Source of the DNA: Caulobacter sp.
GTDB lineage: Bacteria > Pseudomonadota > Alphaproteobacteria > Caulobacterales > Caulobacteraceae
Reading direction: 5' to 3'
Length of the DNA stretch: 64,000 nt
Assembly (NCBI RefSeq): GCF_017744445.1
Contig: NZ_JAGIBH010000004.1
Coordinates: 186,001-250,000 of the forward strand
The notes under the pieces are model-generated. The model was not told the DNA's origin and did no database searches. It saw only the letters and a list, made by a program, of their open reading frames with translations. Of the stretch, positions 1 to 8,812 are shown piece by piece. Made by a program: the position numbers and the translations under genes. The first letter of the stretch is position 1; each line of letters begins with the position of its first letter.

Positions 1-1744
1 AAGCGATCTCGTCAATGACGCCGATGATCTGGGTGATCGACTGCGACGACTTTTCGATGCCGCCCATGGCCACGACGGCTTCCTTGACCACCGCGCCGCT
101 GCGTTCCGCAGCGGCTTTTGCGCTAATGGTGACTTGGCGGGCGCGCTCGGCGCCTTCCGAGCTGCGCTTCACGGTGGCGGTGATCTGGTCGAGGGCGGCG
201 GCGGTCTGCTCCAGGCCAGCGGCCTGGCGTTCGGTGCGCTGCGAGAGGTCGTCGGCGGCGCTGCTGATCTCGGCGCAACCGCCCCGGATGCTGCGCGCGG
301 CGGTCAGGATGCCGGCCATGGTCGCCTGCAGGCTCTCGACCGCAGCGTTGAAGTCGCGCGGCATCTTGGACGCGTCGCCCTGGAAGTCGTCCTCGCGCAT
401 GCGCCAGATCAGGTCGCCGTCGGCCAGGCGCTCCATGCCTTCGCCCAGCGAGTGGACGGCCTTGGCTTGCGCGGCGGCGAAGGCTTGCGCCTCCTGCTCG
501 TGGCGCTGACGTTCGATCTCGGCGGCGGCGCGCTCGGCCTCCTGCTCGGCCCGGCGGCGCTGGCCGTCGGCCAGATCGTGGCGGAAGCCGTCCAGGGCGC
601 GAGCGATGGCGCCGATCTCGTCGCCGCCGTCGACGCCGGGCACGGCCTCGTCGTAGCGGCCGGCCGACAGCTTATCGACTGAGCGGGTCAGGCCGGTCAG
701 CGGCTTCTTGACCAGGCTGGCGCTGGCGAAGAACAGCGCGGCCAGCACGGCGGCGGTGATCACCAAGCCGCCGACGAACAGGATCTTGGCCAAGCGGTCG
801 GCCGGACCGGTGATGGCGGCCACCGGCACGTCCATGACCAGCGCCCAGGTCGTGTTCAGGGCCGGGATCGGCACGGGGCGGACGATGCGGGCCATCGGCA
901 CGCCGTCCTCGACCACGCCTTTGATCTCGACGGCCGCGCCGCCGTCCAGGACGCTGCGGACCTCGTCGGCGCCGACATCGCTATAGGCCTGGGTGCGCTT
1001 GGAAGCGTCGGGGTGGGCAATCCACTTGCCGCTGGGCGACAGCATCATCACCCGACCACCGCCCAGGGGCTTCAGCTCGCCCAGGGTCTTGGAAACGCTG
1101 TCCAGGGCCATGTCCAGGCCGGCCACGCCAATGAACTGGCCGTGCGAGGTGACCGGATAGACCACCGAGGTCATCAGCACCGACTTGCCGGCCACGTCAT
1201 AGGAATAGGGCTCGACGACGGTCGACTTCCCGGTCTGCTTGGGCACGGCGTAGTACGGCTCGGCGTACTCGTTGCCCTGGTCCAGAGGCTGGAAGATCAC
1301 CTTGTCGCCGTCGTGCACCCAGTAGGGCGAGAAGTTGCCGGCCTTGTTCGAGCCCGAGGCGGTGTTGCCGGCGAACTCGGCGTCCTTGCCGTCAAAGGCG
1401 TTCGGCTCGGCCATGTACCAGCTGCCCAGCACCATGGCCGAGGACTCGGCATTGGGCTTCAGCATCTGGACCACCGTGGCGCGGTCGTGCATCCCGGCTT
1501 CGTGGGCCGCGCCGATCGAGACGGCCATCGACCGCACGGTCGACTGCACGCGGCCGATGTCGGCCTGCACGCTCTGGATCGCGTCGTCGGCGACGGCGCC
1601 GGCATAGCGGTTGGTCAGACCCGAGACGATGGTCGCCGTGTGCGACGACACCGCGACCGCCGCGGCGATCAGCAGGAAACCGATCGCGAGACCGGCCACC
1701 AGGATCAATTTCCAGGCGATGGTCAACCGACGGAACGCTGTCAT
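1..1744 (-). CDS. Methyl-accepting chemotaxis protein (3' end outside window)
   Basis: Inner-membrane chemoreceptor that would pass ligand signals to CheA/CheW. The reading frame opens at an ATG (1742-1744) and stays open to the window edge, giving 581 codons with the C-terminus missing. Visible order: an N-terminal membrane segment (about residues 9-30), a large periplasmic region of Cache/PDC type with motifs such as SPYWV and GVAGLDMALDSV, a second membrane segment near residue 300, a HAMP region ending in an ADGDLIWRM stretch, then the start of the coiled-coil signalling domain (SQRTERQAAGLEQTAAALDQ). The conserved signalling tip lies beyond the window. It follows the glucoamylase gene on the same strand after a 124-bp gap; whether it senses maltodextrin is unknown. 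Confidence 0.9.
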   Translation of the reverse strand, partial: MTAFRRLTIAWKLILVAGLAIGFLLIAAAVAVSSHTATIVSGLTNRYAGAVADDAIQSVQADIGRVQSTVRSMAVSIGAAHEAGMHDRATVVQMLKPNAESSAMVLGSWYMAEPNAFDGKDAEFAGNTASGSNKAGNFSPYWVHDGDKVIFQPLDQGNEYAEPYYAVPKQTGKSTVVEPYSYDVAGKSVLMTSVVYPVTSHGQFIGVAGLDMALDSVSKTLGELKPLGGGRVMMLSPSGKWIAHPDASKRTQAYSDVGADEVRSVLDGGAAVEIKGVVEDGVPMARIVRPVPIPALNTTWALVMDVPVAAITGPADRLAKILFVGGLVITAAVLAALFFASASLVKKPLTGLTRSVDKLSAGRYDEAVPGVDGGDEIGAIARALDGFRHDLADGQRRRAEQEAERAAAEIERQRHEQEAQAFAAAQAKAVHSLGEGMERLADGDLIWRMREDDFQGDASKMPRDFNAAVESLQATMAGILTAARSIRGGCAEISSAADDLSQRTERQAAGLEQTAAALDQITATVKRSSEGAERARQVTISAKAAAERSGAVVKEAVVAMGGIEKSSQSITQIIGVIDEIA

Positions 1745-1868
1745 TTCAAAGGTCTCCGGCCGCGAGCGATGGCGTTAACCATCTCATCGCGACCGAATCC
1801 TAAAGCCCGCGTTAACTACGCCGTAAGGGCGCTGAACTGCGACAATCCGCGCGCTTCAACGGCTTACC

Positions 1869-4184
1869 CTAGCGCGAGAACCGGGCCTTAACTGGCGCAT
1901 AGGTGTCCCACACCTGGCCATCACTGACCGAGCGCAGCAGCTTGACGTACTCAGCATGGCTCCAGGCCAGCGGCGTCGCGCTGTCGGTGCCCTCGCCGCG
2001 CACATAGGCGTGCTGGCTATCGGCGCCGACGCCGTCCCAGACCTGTTCAGGGATCAGCAGGCCGTCGTTGGCGAACAGCTCCATGGCCTTGACGTAGGTG
2101 TCGCGGATCTTCTTCACCGCCGCCGCGTCGGGCTTGCCCGAGAGGCCCGCCAGAGCCAGCTCGTAGTGGCCGCGCTCGCCGGTGAAGATCGGCCACACCC
2201 GGCCGCGCTGGCCCGGACGCATCTGGTCGTCGGCCCCGTAGTTGGCGCCGGTCTTGGTATCCTCGCCATAGCCGTCGACGCCATAGCGCCGCCAGCCGGG
2301 GAAGCTGCCCTCCACGCCCGGGAACTTGAAGTCGTAGCGGACGCGGTACAGGTCCTCGAGCGCCTGGTCGTCGATCTTGGGCAGGCTGGCGACGATGGCC
2401 GGGTCGTCGGCGCGACGCACGCCGTAGCGGACCAGTTCCAGGAAGCCGGCGTCCAGCATCTTGTCCTCGGGGACCGCCGCCTGGCCGTTGCGCTCCTCGA
2501 CCGGGCTCTTGTTGTCGGCGTCCTGGTCGCTGTTGAGGCGCAGGTAGTAGTGGCCGTCGCCGAAGGAGCCCTTGGTCGTGACCATGCGGGCCTCGACCTT
2601 GCCGGAGTAGTCGTCGGCGGTCTTGCGGTAGGTCTCGGCCGAAGCCTTGTCGCCGGCGGCCTCGGCGATGTCGCCGGCCACGACCAGGCCCGCAATCACG
2701 GCGGCGGTCGTCGAGGGCGAGTAGCCGCCCTGCTCCTCCCAGCGCTCCTGCTGGGTGAACGGCGGGGTGATCGTGCTGTGGTTCCAGCCCAGGTCGACCT
2801 TGCCGCCCTTGACCAGGAAGTCGGCGGCCGGCTTCAACATGCGACCGTAGAAGGTCTTGAGGTCGGCGTCGGACAGCCAGCCCAGTTTCCACAGTTTCCA
2901 GCCCAGCATGATCGGCATGGCGGTCTGATCGAGCTGAACGCCAACCCATTCGGGCGTGCCGTCCACATGGGACTTCTGCAGGAACCAGCCGCCGTCGCCC
3001 TTGTTGCCGGAGGTCTTCGCGCCGACCTGCACCGTCGGCAGGTAATGGAAGGCGGCCAACGGCGTGTCTTTGTCGCCCAGGGCCGCCAGGGCCATGGCGC
3101 ACTGATAGAAGTCGCGCGGCCAGACGGCCTTATAGCCAGTCGAGGACTGGGTCGCGTCGACCGTGTCGCCCCACGGGTTCGACAGCGAGGCGATCAGGGC
3201 GCCGGCGTGGGTGCGGTCCTCCTGGACCTTCAGCATCAGGGCGCTGGCCTGTAGCAGCTTGCCACCATCCTCCGACGCCTCGCGCAGGCGCGGCAGCTCC
3301 GTCAGGGATGCGAGATAGTCCTCCCAGCCCACCCGCGCGCCCTCGCCGTTGAAGCGGGCCAGCACTTCCGTGTAGCCGGTCTTCAGCGTGGCGGCAGCGG
3401 TCGCGTCGGCGGCCTTGGCGTCGGGGCCAAAGCCGATGGCGAAGTCGAAGGTCGCTTCCTTGGCCACGACCGGCAGCTGGCCGGTCAGGACGATCGCGCC
3501 CTTGGCCGAGGTCGTCGTGTCCTTCAGGCCGGCGAGCGCGTCGTTGTCCTTCAGCACGCTGGCCGAGGCCTTGGCGAAGGGCTTGGTCCCCTTGAGGCTG
3601 AGAAACGCTTTGCCCTCGTAGGCGGTCAGCGCTGTGGTCGAAGCAGAGCCGGCGTCGCCGCCGCCGGTGTTGGCCATGTGCGGCTCCAGCACCAAGGTCG
3701 GGGTCACCGGGCCCTTCAGCGCCTTGATCGTCACGCGCACGAACAGACTGTTGCGGTCGGGATCGGTGAAGATCCGCTTCTCGATGACGAAGCGGCCTTG
3801 CTTGTCGGTGGTGGTGATCTTGTAGGCCGGCGCCAGCGGTCGGCCGGCGGCGTCGACGTGCAGATATTCGGTCTTCGAGGTCGTATCCGCGCCCTCGATC
3901 GCCAAGCCCGTCGCGGTCTGCACCGCGATGCGCATCTGCTTGATCTGCGCCTCGTGGATCAGGCCGTACATGGTCTCGGTCAGCACGCCGTCAGCGATCG
4001 AGAACCAGACCTTGGACACCGCCCCGGTCTTGCCGCCAGCCTTGTAGGCGCCGTCGACATAGGCCTCGTAGGACGCCCCGACGCCGGTCTTGGCGGAATA
4101 GGCCCAGGTGCTGGGCGCGGCCTGCGCGGCGCCAGCGATCAAGACGGCGGCCGAGGCCAGGGCGATAGATTTCAGAGTGCGCAT
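1869..4184 (-). CDS. Glucoamylase (glucan 1,4-alpha-glucosidase, GH15)
   Basis: 771-residue exported enzyme releasing glucose from non-reducing ends of maltodextrins. A signal peptide (about residues 1-22, ending AGAAQA) is followed by a beta-sandwich N-terminal domain and an (alpha/alpha)6 GH15 catalytic domain with the motifs YKAVWPRDFYQ near 351-361 and RWEEQGGYSPST near 481-492 (glutamates 483/484 include the probable general acid). WSHAEYVKL near the C-terminus carries Glu745, the probable general base. The ATG lies 13 nt after the stop of the MalY-like transporter, so the two form an operon. This arrangement and order match the C. crescentus maltose locus, where the equivalent gene is predicted to be a periplasmic glucoamylase. 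Identification is by motif and context. Confidence 0.9.
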   Translation of the reverse strand: MRTLKSIALASAAVLIAGAAQAAPSTWAYSAKTGVGASYEAYVDGAYKAGGKTGAVSKVWFSIADGVLTETMYGLIHEAQIKQMRIAVQTATGLAIEGADTTSKTEYLHVDAAGRPLAPAYKITTTDKQGRFVIEKRIFTDPDRNSLFVRVTIKALKGPVTPTLVLEPHMANTGGGDAGSASTTALTAYEGKAFLSLKGTKPFAKASASVLKDNDALAGLKDTTTSAKGAIVLTGQLPVVAKEATFDFAIGFGPDAKAADATAAATLKTGYTEVLARFNGEGARVGWEDYLASLTELPRLREASEDGGKLLQASALMLKVQEDRTHAGALIASLSNPWGDTVDATQSSTGYKAVWPRDFYQCAMALAALGDKDTPLAAFHYLPTVQVGAKTSGNKGDGGWFLQKSHVDGTPEWVGVQLDQTAMPIMLGWKLWKLGWLSDADLKTFYGRMLKPAADFLVKGGKVDLGWNHSTITPPFTQQERWEEQGGYSPSTTAAVIAGLVVAGDIAEAAGDKASAETYRKTADDYSGKVEARMVTTKGSFGDGHYYLRLNSDQDADNKSPVEERNGQAAVPEDKMLDAGFLELVRYGVRRADDPAIVASLPKIDDQALEDLYRVRYDFKFPGVEGSFPGWRRYGVDGYGEDTKTGANYGADDQMRPGQRGRVWPIFTGERGHYELALAGLSGKPDAAAVKKIRDTYVKAMELFANDGLLIPEQVWDGVGADSQHAYVRGEGTDSATPLAWSHAEYVKLLRSVSDGQVWDTYAPVKARFSR

Positions 4185-4197
4185 GGCGAGGACCTCG

Positions 4198-5712
4198 TCA
4201 GGCTTGAAGGGAAGAAGGGGTGCGGTCCTCGACCACGAAGGTCGCCGCCGCCGAGATCGCGAAAGCGACCGCGCCCAGGACGAGGGCCCAGATCGCCTCG
4301 CCGCTGAAGAAGGTCTTCAGCAGCAGGCCCAGCACCGTCGCCGCCAGCAGTTGAGGGATGACGATGAAGAAATTGAAGATGCCCATGTAGACCCCCATCT
4401 TCCGGGCCGGCAGGGCTCCGGCCAGGATCGAGTACGGGGCCGACAGGATCGAGCTCCAGGCGAAGCCGACGCCGACCATGCCGATCCACAGCATTCCCGG
4501 CTCGCGGATCAGCAGGAACGACAGCAGGCCCAGGGCGCCCAGCACGAGGCACGCCGCGTGACTCACGCGCCGGCTGGTCGCCTGGACCATCAGCGGAATG
4601 ACCAGCGCCGCCAGGGCCGCCACGCCGTTGTAGATGGCGAACAGCACGCCCACCCAGTCGGCGCCGTCGTTATACGCCTTGGACGTCGCGTCGGCCGCGT
4701 GGAAGTGGACCGCCGCCACCGCCGGGGTGGTGTAGATCCACATGGCGAACAGGCCGAACCACGAGAAGAACTGCACCACCGCCAGTTGGCGCATGGTGCG
4801 GGGCATGCGGAAGAAGTCCTCCAGCACCTCGGAGAAACCATTGCGGGTCTTGCCCATGCGCTTGAGGCGCACGCCGACCACACCCATGACGCCGAACGCG
4901 GCCAGCAGGGCCGCCAGGACGTAGAGCTCCTTCTCCAGCCGCGCGCCCCAGACGGTCACGGCCAGGGCCGCGCCGCCCAGGATGCCCAGGGCGGCCAGGC
5001 CGATATAGGCGTTGACCGAGGGCTCGGGCTCTTCGTGCGGGTTCCAGCTGGCCTCGGCGCGCTCGGCGATCTCGAAAGCGTCCAGCTGATCGGGGCTGTA
5101 TTCCTTGGTGGTGAAGACGGTCCACATCACCGCCAGCAGCAGCCCCGCCCCGCCGGCGTAGAAGGCGATCCGCACCGCGTCCGGGACCTGGCCGGCCGGG
5201 GCGGTGTTGGCGACATGGAACCAGTTGGTCAGCATCCACGGCAGGGCCGAGGCCAGCACCGCGCCCAGGCCGATGAAGAAGCTCTGCATGGCGTAGCCGG
5301 TGGCGCGCTGCTCGTCGGGCAGGTTATCGCCGACGAAGGCCCGAAACGGCTCCATGGTGATGTTGATCGAGGCGTCCATCAGCCACAGCGCCCCCGCCGC
5401 CACCCACAGGCTCGGCGAATTGGGCATGACGAACAGCGCCAGCGTCGTGAGGATCGCGCCCCAGAAGAAGTACGGCCGACGACGGCCCAGGCGGCCCCAG
5501 GTCTTGTCCGAGAGATGACCGATGATCGGCTGGACCAGCAGGCCCGTGGCCGGCGCGGCGATCCACAGGATCGCCAGGTGGTTCACATCCACGCCCAGGG
5601 TCTGGAAGATACGGCTGGTGTTGGCGTTCTGCAGGCCGAAACCAATCTGGATTCCGAAGAAGCCAAAGCACATGTTCCAGATCTGCAGGAAGCTCAGCCT
5701 TTGCCTGGCCAT
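4198..5712 (-). CDS. malY: Maltose/maltodextrin inner-membrane transporter, MalY-type MFS
   Basis: 504-residue, roughly 12-helix sugar transporter of the GPH/SLC45-like branch of the major facilitator superfamily. The sequence shows HLSDKTWGRLGRRRPYFFWG after the third helix, the typical basic cytoplasmic loop, and a long central cytoplasmic loop. In C. crescentus MalY carries maltose across the cytoplasmic membrane and is encoded next to malI; the same neighbourhood is present here. I start at the internal ATG 5710-5712, preceded by a clear GGAGG four to five bases upstream, rather than at an in-frame ATG 48 nt further upstream that has no such site. It is divergent from malI across a 301-bp regulatory region and is followed after 13 nt by the glucoamylase gene. 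Confidence 0.88.
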   Translation of the reverse strand: MARQRLSFLQIWNMCFGFFGIQIGFGLQNANTSRIFQTLGVDVNHLAILWIAAPATGLLVQPIIGHLSDKTWGRLGRRRPYFFWGAILTTLALFVMPNSPSLWVAAGALWLMDASINITMEPFRAFVGDNLPDEQRATGYAMQSFFIGLGAVLASALPWMLTNWFHVANTAPAGQVPDAVRIAFYAGGAGLLLAVMWTVFTTKEYSPDQLDAFEIAERAEASWNPHEEPEPSVNAYIGLAALGILGGAALAVTVWGARLEKELYVLAALLAAFGVMGVVGVRLKRMGKTRNGFSEVLEDFFRMPRTMRQLAVVQFFSWFGLFAMWIYTTPAVAAVHFHAADATSKAYNDGADWVGVLFAIYNGVAALAALVIPLMVQATSRRVSHAACLVLGALGLLSFLLIREPGMLWIGMVGVGFAWSSILSAPYSILAGALPARKMGVYMGIFNFFIVIPQLLAATVLGLLLKTFFSGEAIWALVLGAVAFAISAAATFVVEDRTPSSLQA

Positions 5713-6013
5713 GGATCCTCCGCCCCGCTCCGACCGCCGGTTGCCCCGGCTGGTTCGCAAGTTTTTTCATAAAACTTCGTGGCGCGCATTTGCGCATGCG
5801 CCGCCGCGTGGCGCAACGAGAAATCCAGGACTGATTGAGGTTATCGGCAAACCCGCAGCCGCCGCTCGCGCTTCGAGTTAGCAAAGCTTGCGGAATGATT
5901 TGCAGGAGTTTTCAGAGCGATTTTCACCCTACCCGGCTTGCCAACCCGCTCGAACGGCGCCTTATGGGCCCCTGAAAAAATTTGCAGAAATCTTTGCATT
6001 AGGGGCGTTTCGA
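5713..6013. promoter_or_regulatory. malY/malI divergent promoter region with TTTGCA repeats
   Basis: Gap of 301 bp with no gene. It holds TTTGCA at 5899-5904, degenerate TTTTCA copies at 5909-5914 and 5921-5926 (10 and 12 bp on), and two more TTTGCA at 5981-5986 and 5993-5998 just before the malI start. The same hexamer recurs in the amylase/malA promoter region, so these are candidate MalI operators; autoregulation of malI would follow. A GCGCATTTGCGCATGCGC stretch near 5790 is also strongly self-complementary. Binding itself is inferred. Confidence 0.5.
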
Positions 6014-7024
6014 GTGAGCAAGGGGGCGACGCGACTGGAGGACCTGGCCAAGCTGGCGGGGGTCTCGATCTCGACCGCCTCGCGAGCCCTCAACGACAGC
6101 CCCGCCGTCAACAAGCGCACCAAGCAGCTGATCTGGAAGCTGGCGCGCGAGATGGACTACCCCTTCCGCCGCTACATGCCCGCCGGCCCGATCGGAGCCG
6201 AGGCGACCATCGCCATCGTCACGCCGCGCGTGCAGAGCCGCGACAGCGGCATGTCCGATCCCTTCTTCCAGGAACTGCTGGCCGGCGTCGGCGAGGCGGC
6301 CCGCGAGCGGGGCTGCGACGTCATCCTCAGCCACATCGCCCCGGCCAATTTCGAGGACCTGTCGGCGGCCATGACCACCAGCCGAGCCGAGGGCGTGATC
6401 TTCCTGGGCCAGAGCTCGCTGCACGCGGCCTTCAACCGCCTGGCCGAGACCGAGAACCGCTTCGTGGTCTGGGGCGCGCAGTTCCCGGACCAGAACTACT
6501 GCTCGGTCGGCTCGGACAACGTCATGGGCGGCCGCCGCGCCACGCTCCACCTGCAGCGCCTGGGCCGCAAGCGCATCGTCTTCTTAGGCGACACCGAGGC
6601 GCCCGAGGCCATGCAGCGCCACCGCGGCTATCTGGACGCTCTTGAGCACGCCAAGCTGGGCGTCGATCCGGAGCTGATCGTTCCGGCCCACTTCGAGGTC
6701 GAGTCGGCAGAAGCCGCTCTCGACAGCCTGATCCACCATGGCGTGACGTTCGACGGCGTCGTCGCCGCGTCCGACCTGATCGCCCTGGGCGCCATGCGCG
6801 CCCTGAAGCACGCCGGCCTGTCGGTTCCCGGCGACGTCTCGGTCATGGGTTTCGACAACGTCCCCTTCAGCCGCTACGCCAGCCCGGCGCTCAGCACCAT
6901 CGCCCAGGACACGACCAAGGCGGGGCGGCTGATGGTGTCCAAGCTGCTGGACAGCGGTGAGCGCGCCAGCCGGTCGGAACGGGTGCCGACGGACCTGATC
7001 ATTCGCGAGAGCTGCGGGGGGTAG
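6014..7024 (+). CDS. malI: LacI-family repressor of the maltose regulon, MalI-type
   Basis: 336-residue DNA-binding repressor. The N-terminus (TRLEDLAKLAGVSISTASRALNDSPAVNKRT) is a textbook LacI helix-turn-helix plus hinge, followed by a periplasmic-binding-protein-like sugar-sensing domain ending in GDVSVMGFDNVPFSRYASPALSTI. The start is a GTG at 6014-6016 with a weak AGGGGCG upstream; in-frame ATG codons further upstream would add about 42 residues that do not resemble the family. In C. crescentus, MalI at this position represses maltose transport and maltose relieves it. It is divergent from malY and convergent with the alpha-glucosidase gene across an inverted repeat. Confidence 0.88.
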   Translation: MSKGATRLEDLAKLAGVSISTASRALNDSPAVNKRTKQLIWKLAREMDYPFRRYMPAGPIGAEATIAIVTPRVQSRDSGMSDPFFQELLAGVGEAARERGCDVILSHIAPANFEDLSAAMTTSRAEGVIFLGQSSLHAAFNRLAETENRFVVWGAQFPDQNYCSVGSDNVMGGRRATLHLQRLGRKRIVFLGDTEAPEAMQRHRGYLDALEHAKLGVDPELIVPAHFEVESAEAALDSLIHHGVTFDGVVAASDLIALGAMRALKHAGLSVPGDVSVMGFDNVPFSRYASPALSTIAQDTTKAGRLMVSKLLDSGERASRSERVPTDLIIRESCGG

Positions 7025-7050
7025 CCCTCTCTGATCACCTATACAAAAAC

Positions 7051-7179
7051 CCGACCTTCCCGGCGAAAGCCGGGACCCAGATTCAGCCTGAGCGGTTTGG
7101 GATGATCCGAGATGCGCGACATCAGCTTATCGAGCGCTCGGGGTTCGATCTGGGCCCCGGCTTTCGCCGGGGAAGTCGG
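7051..7179. repeat. Inverted pair of GNRA-loop intergenic palindromes between convergent genes
   Basis: Two arms of about 34 bp, 7051-7084 and 7146-7179, are near-perfect inverted copies (CCGAC(C/T)TTCCC(C)GGCGAAAGCCGGG then an A(C/G)CCAGAT tail). Each arm contains its own hairpin CCCGGC-GAAA-GCCGGG with a GAAA tetraloop, so the whole can fold as two small hairpins or one long one. It fills the gap between the convergent malI and alpha-glucosidase ends. Families of such intergenic palindromes are common in Caulobacter genomes. A role as bidirectional terminator or transcript end is inferred. Confidence 0.75.
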
Positions 7180-7190
7180 ATGTTGACGGA

Positions 7191-8771
7191 CTAAGCCCTT
7201 CTCGCGATCAGCCCCGCGCACGCTGGCATCTCGCCTTCGGCGCCCAGGTTCACCCCGTCGACCAGCGCCCAGCCCTCCGGCAGCGACCACGTCGCGGCCT
7301 CGTGCCCTAGGTTGAAGGCCAGCAGCAGCGCACCCTCGCCTTCCCCGCGCTGGAAGATCAGCAGCGGGCTGTTGGTCTCGACGAAGCTGATCGCGCCGGT
7401 GCGCAGGGCCGGATAGGCGCGGCGCAGGGCGATCAGGCGGCGGGCGACATGTAGGGTCGAGGTCGGGTCGGCCTCCTGGGCGTCGACGGCCAGCAGCAGG
7501 TGCTCGGGATCCACCGGCAGCCACGGCTCGACGCCCGAGAAGCCGGCATTGACCGCGCTCGACACCCACGGCATCGGCGTGCGAGCGCCGTCACGGCCCA
7601 GGGTCTGGGGCCAGTTGGCGATAGCTTCGGGGTCCTGCAGGCGCTCGAACGGCACATTGGCCTGGGGCAGGCCTAGCTCCTCGCCCTGATAGACGAAGAC
7701 ATTGCCGCGCAGCCCCATCAGCAGCAGCAGGCACATCTCGGCGAAGGCCTTGCGGTCGCGGCCCTCGGCCCAGCGCGACACCGCGCGCGGGGCGTCGTGG
7801 TTCGAAAAAGTCCAGGACGGCCAGCCCTCCCCGTCAGCGCCCGGCCACATGGCCGCGCCGTGCGGGATCATGTCGCCCGTCAGCTTGTCGGCATAGAGAT
7901 AGAGGAAGCCGTAGGCGCTGTTCAGGCGATCCTCACCGGCCGTGAACAGCTTCATCTCGCGATCGGCGTGATCGCCGCCGACTTCCGCCACCGAGAACCG
8001 GCCGCCCGCCGCATCCGTCAGCGCCCGCAGGCGGCTGAGGAACTTCGGGATGTCGGCGTGGCTCTGGTTGTGAATCTTGTCCTGGAAGTCGAATGGCCGC
8101 GTACGCTTGCCGCCCGGCGGCAGCGGCGGGTTGTCGGTGAAGGCCGGGTCGTGCATCGAGAAGTTGATGGCGTCGAAGCGGAAGCCGTCCACGCCCTTGT
8201 CGATCCAGAACCGGGTGACGGCCAGCAGGGCCTCCTGCACAGCCGGATTGTGCAGGTTCAGCTGCGGCTGCGAGGCCAGGAAGTTGTGCATGTAGTACTG
8301 GCCGCGGCGAGCATCCCAGGTCCAGGCCGGGCCGCCGAACACCGACTGCCAGTTGCTGGGCGGGCTGCCGTCGGGCTTGGCGTCGGCCCAGACGAACCAG
8401 TCGGCCTTGGCGTTGTCGCGGCTCTGGCGGCTTTCGACGAACCAGGGATGTTCGTCCGAGGTGTGCGAGAACACCAGGTCGATGATGATCTTCAGGTCCA
8501 GGTCGTGGGCCTTGGCGATCAGGGCGTCGAAGTCGGCCAGCGTGCCGAAGATCGGGTCCACGTCGCGGTAGTCCGAGACGTCGTAGCCGAAGTCCTTCAT
8601 CGGCGAGGTGAAGAACGGCGACAGCCACACTCCGTCCACGCCCAGCGAGGCGATGTGCTCAAGGCGGGCCGTGATCCCCGGCAGGTCGCCGACGCCGTCG
8701 CCGTTCGAGTCGGCATAGCTGCGCGGATAGACCTGATAAATGACCGCGCCGCGCCACCATTCGGCGTTCAT
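7191..8771 (-). CDS. Alpha-glucosidase, GH13 family, cytoplasmic
   Basis: 526-residue GH13 enzyme expected to hydrolyse maltose and short maltodextrins to glucose. It begins directly with the (beta/alpha)8 barrel (WWRGAVIYQVYPRSYADSNGDGVGDLPG) and has no signal peptide, so it is cytoplasmic. Catalytic residues visible: Asp200 in GFRFDAINF (nucleophile), Glu263 in SVAEVGGD (acid/base), Asp326 in FSNHDAPR. I chose the ATG 8769-8771, which has GGAGA five bases upstream and gives the usual family N-terminus; an in-frame upstream extension would overlap the preceding amylase gene. The alpha-amylase ends 41 bp upstream on the same strand, so both are probably one MalI-controlled operon. Confidence 0.92.
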   Translation of the reverse strand: MNAEWWRGAVIYQVYPRSYADSNGDGVGDLPGITARLEHIASLGVDGVWLSPFFTSPMKDFGYDVSDYRDVDPIFGTLADFDALIAKAHDLDLKIIIDLVFSHTSDEHPWFVESRQSRDNAKADWFVWADAKPDGSPPSNWQSVFGGPAWTWDARRGQYYMHNFLASQPQLNLHNPAVQEALLAVTRFWIDKGVDGFRFDAINFSMHDPAFTDNPPLPPGGKRTRPFDFQDKIHNQSHADIPKFLSRLRALTDAAGGRFSVAEVGGDHADREMKLFTAGEDRLNSAYGFLYLYADKLTGDMIPHGAAMWPGADGEGWPSWTFSNHDAPRAVSRWAEGRDRKAFAEMCLLLLMGLRGNVFVYQGEELGLPQANVPFERLQDPEAIANWPQTLGRDGARTPMPWVSSAVNAGFSGVEPWLPVDPEHLLLAVDAQEADPTSTLHVARRLIALRRAYPALRTGAISFVETNSPLLIFQRGEGEGALLLAFNLGHEAATWSLPEGWALVDGVNLGAEGEMPACAGLIARRA

Positions 8772-8812
8772 CGACGTCTCCGCACCGGGGCGAACCAGAA
8801 CCTGCACTGTCA

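Noticed and set aside
1956-5772. Long rightward open frames over the glucoamylase and MalY genes (1956-3254, 3678-4307, 4108-5772)
   Set aside because: They are antisense frames caused by GC-rich third positions; their translations are low complexity, rich in Arg/Gly/His/Gln, and lack motifs, while the minus-strand proteins are clear.
7051-7179. Riboswitch
   Set aside because: It lies at gene 3' ends between convergent genes and is simple palindromic DNA.
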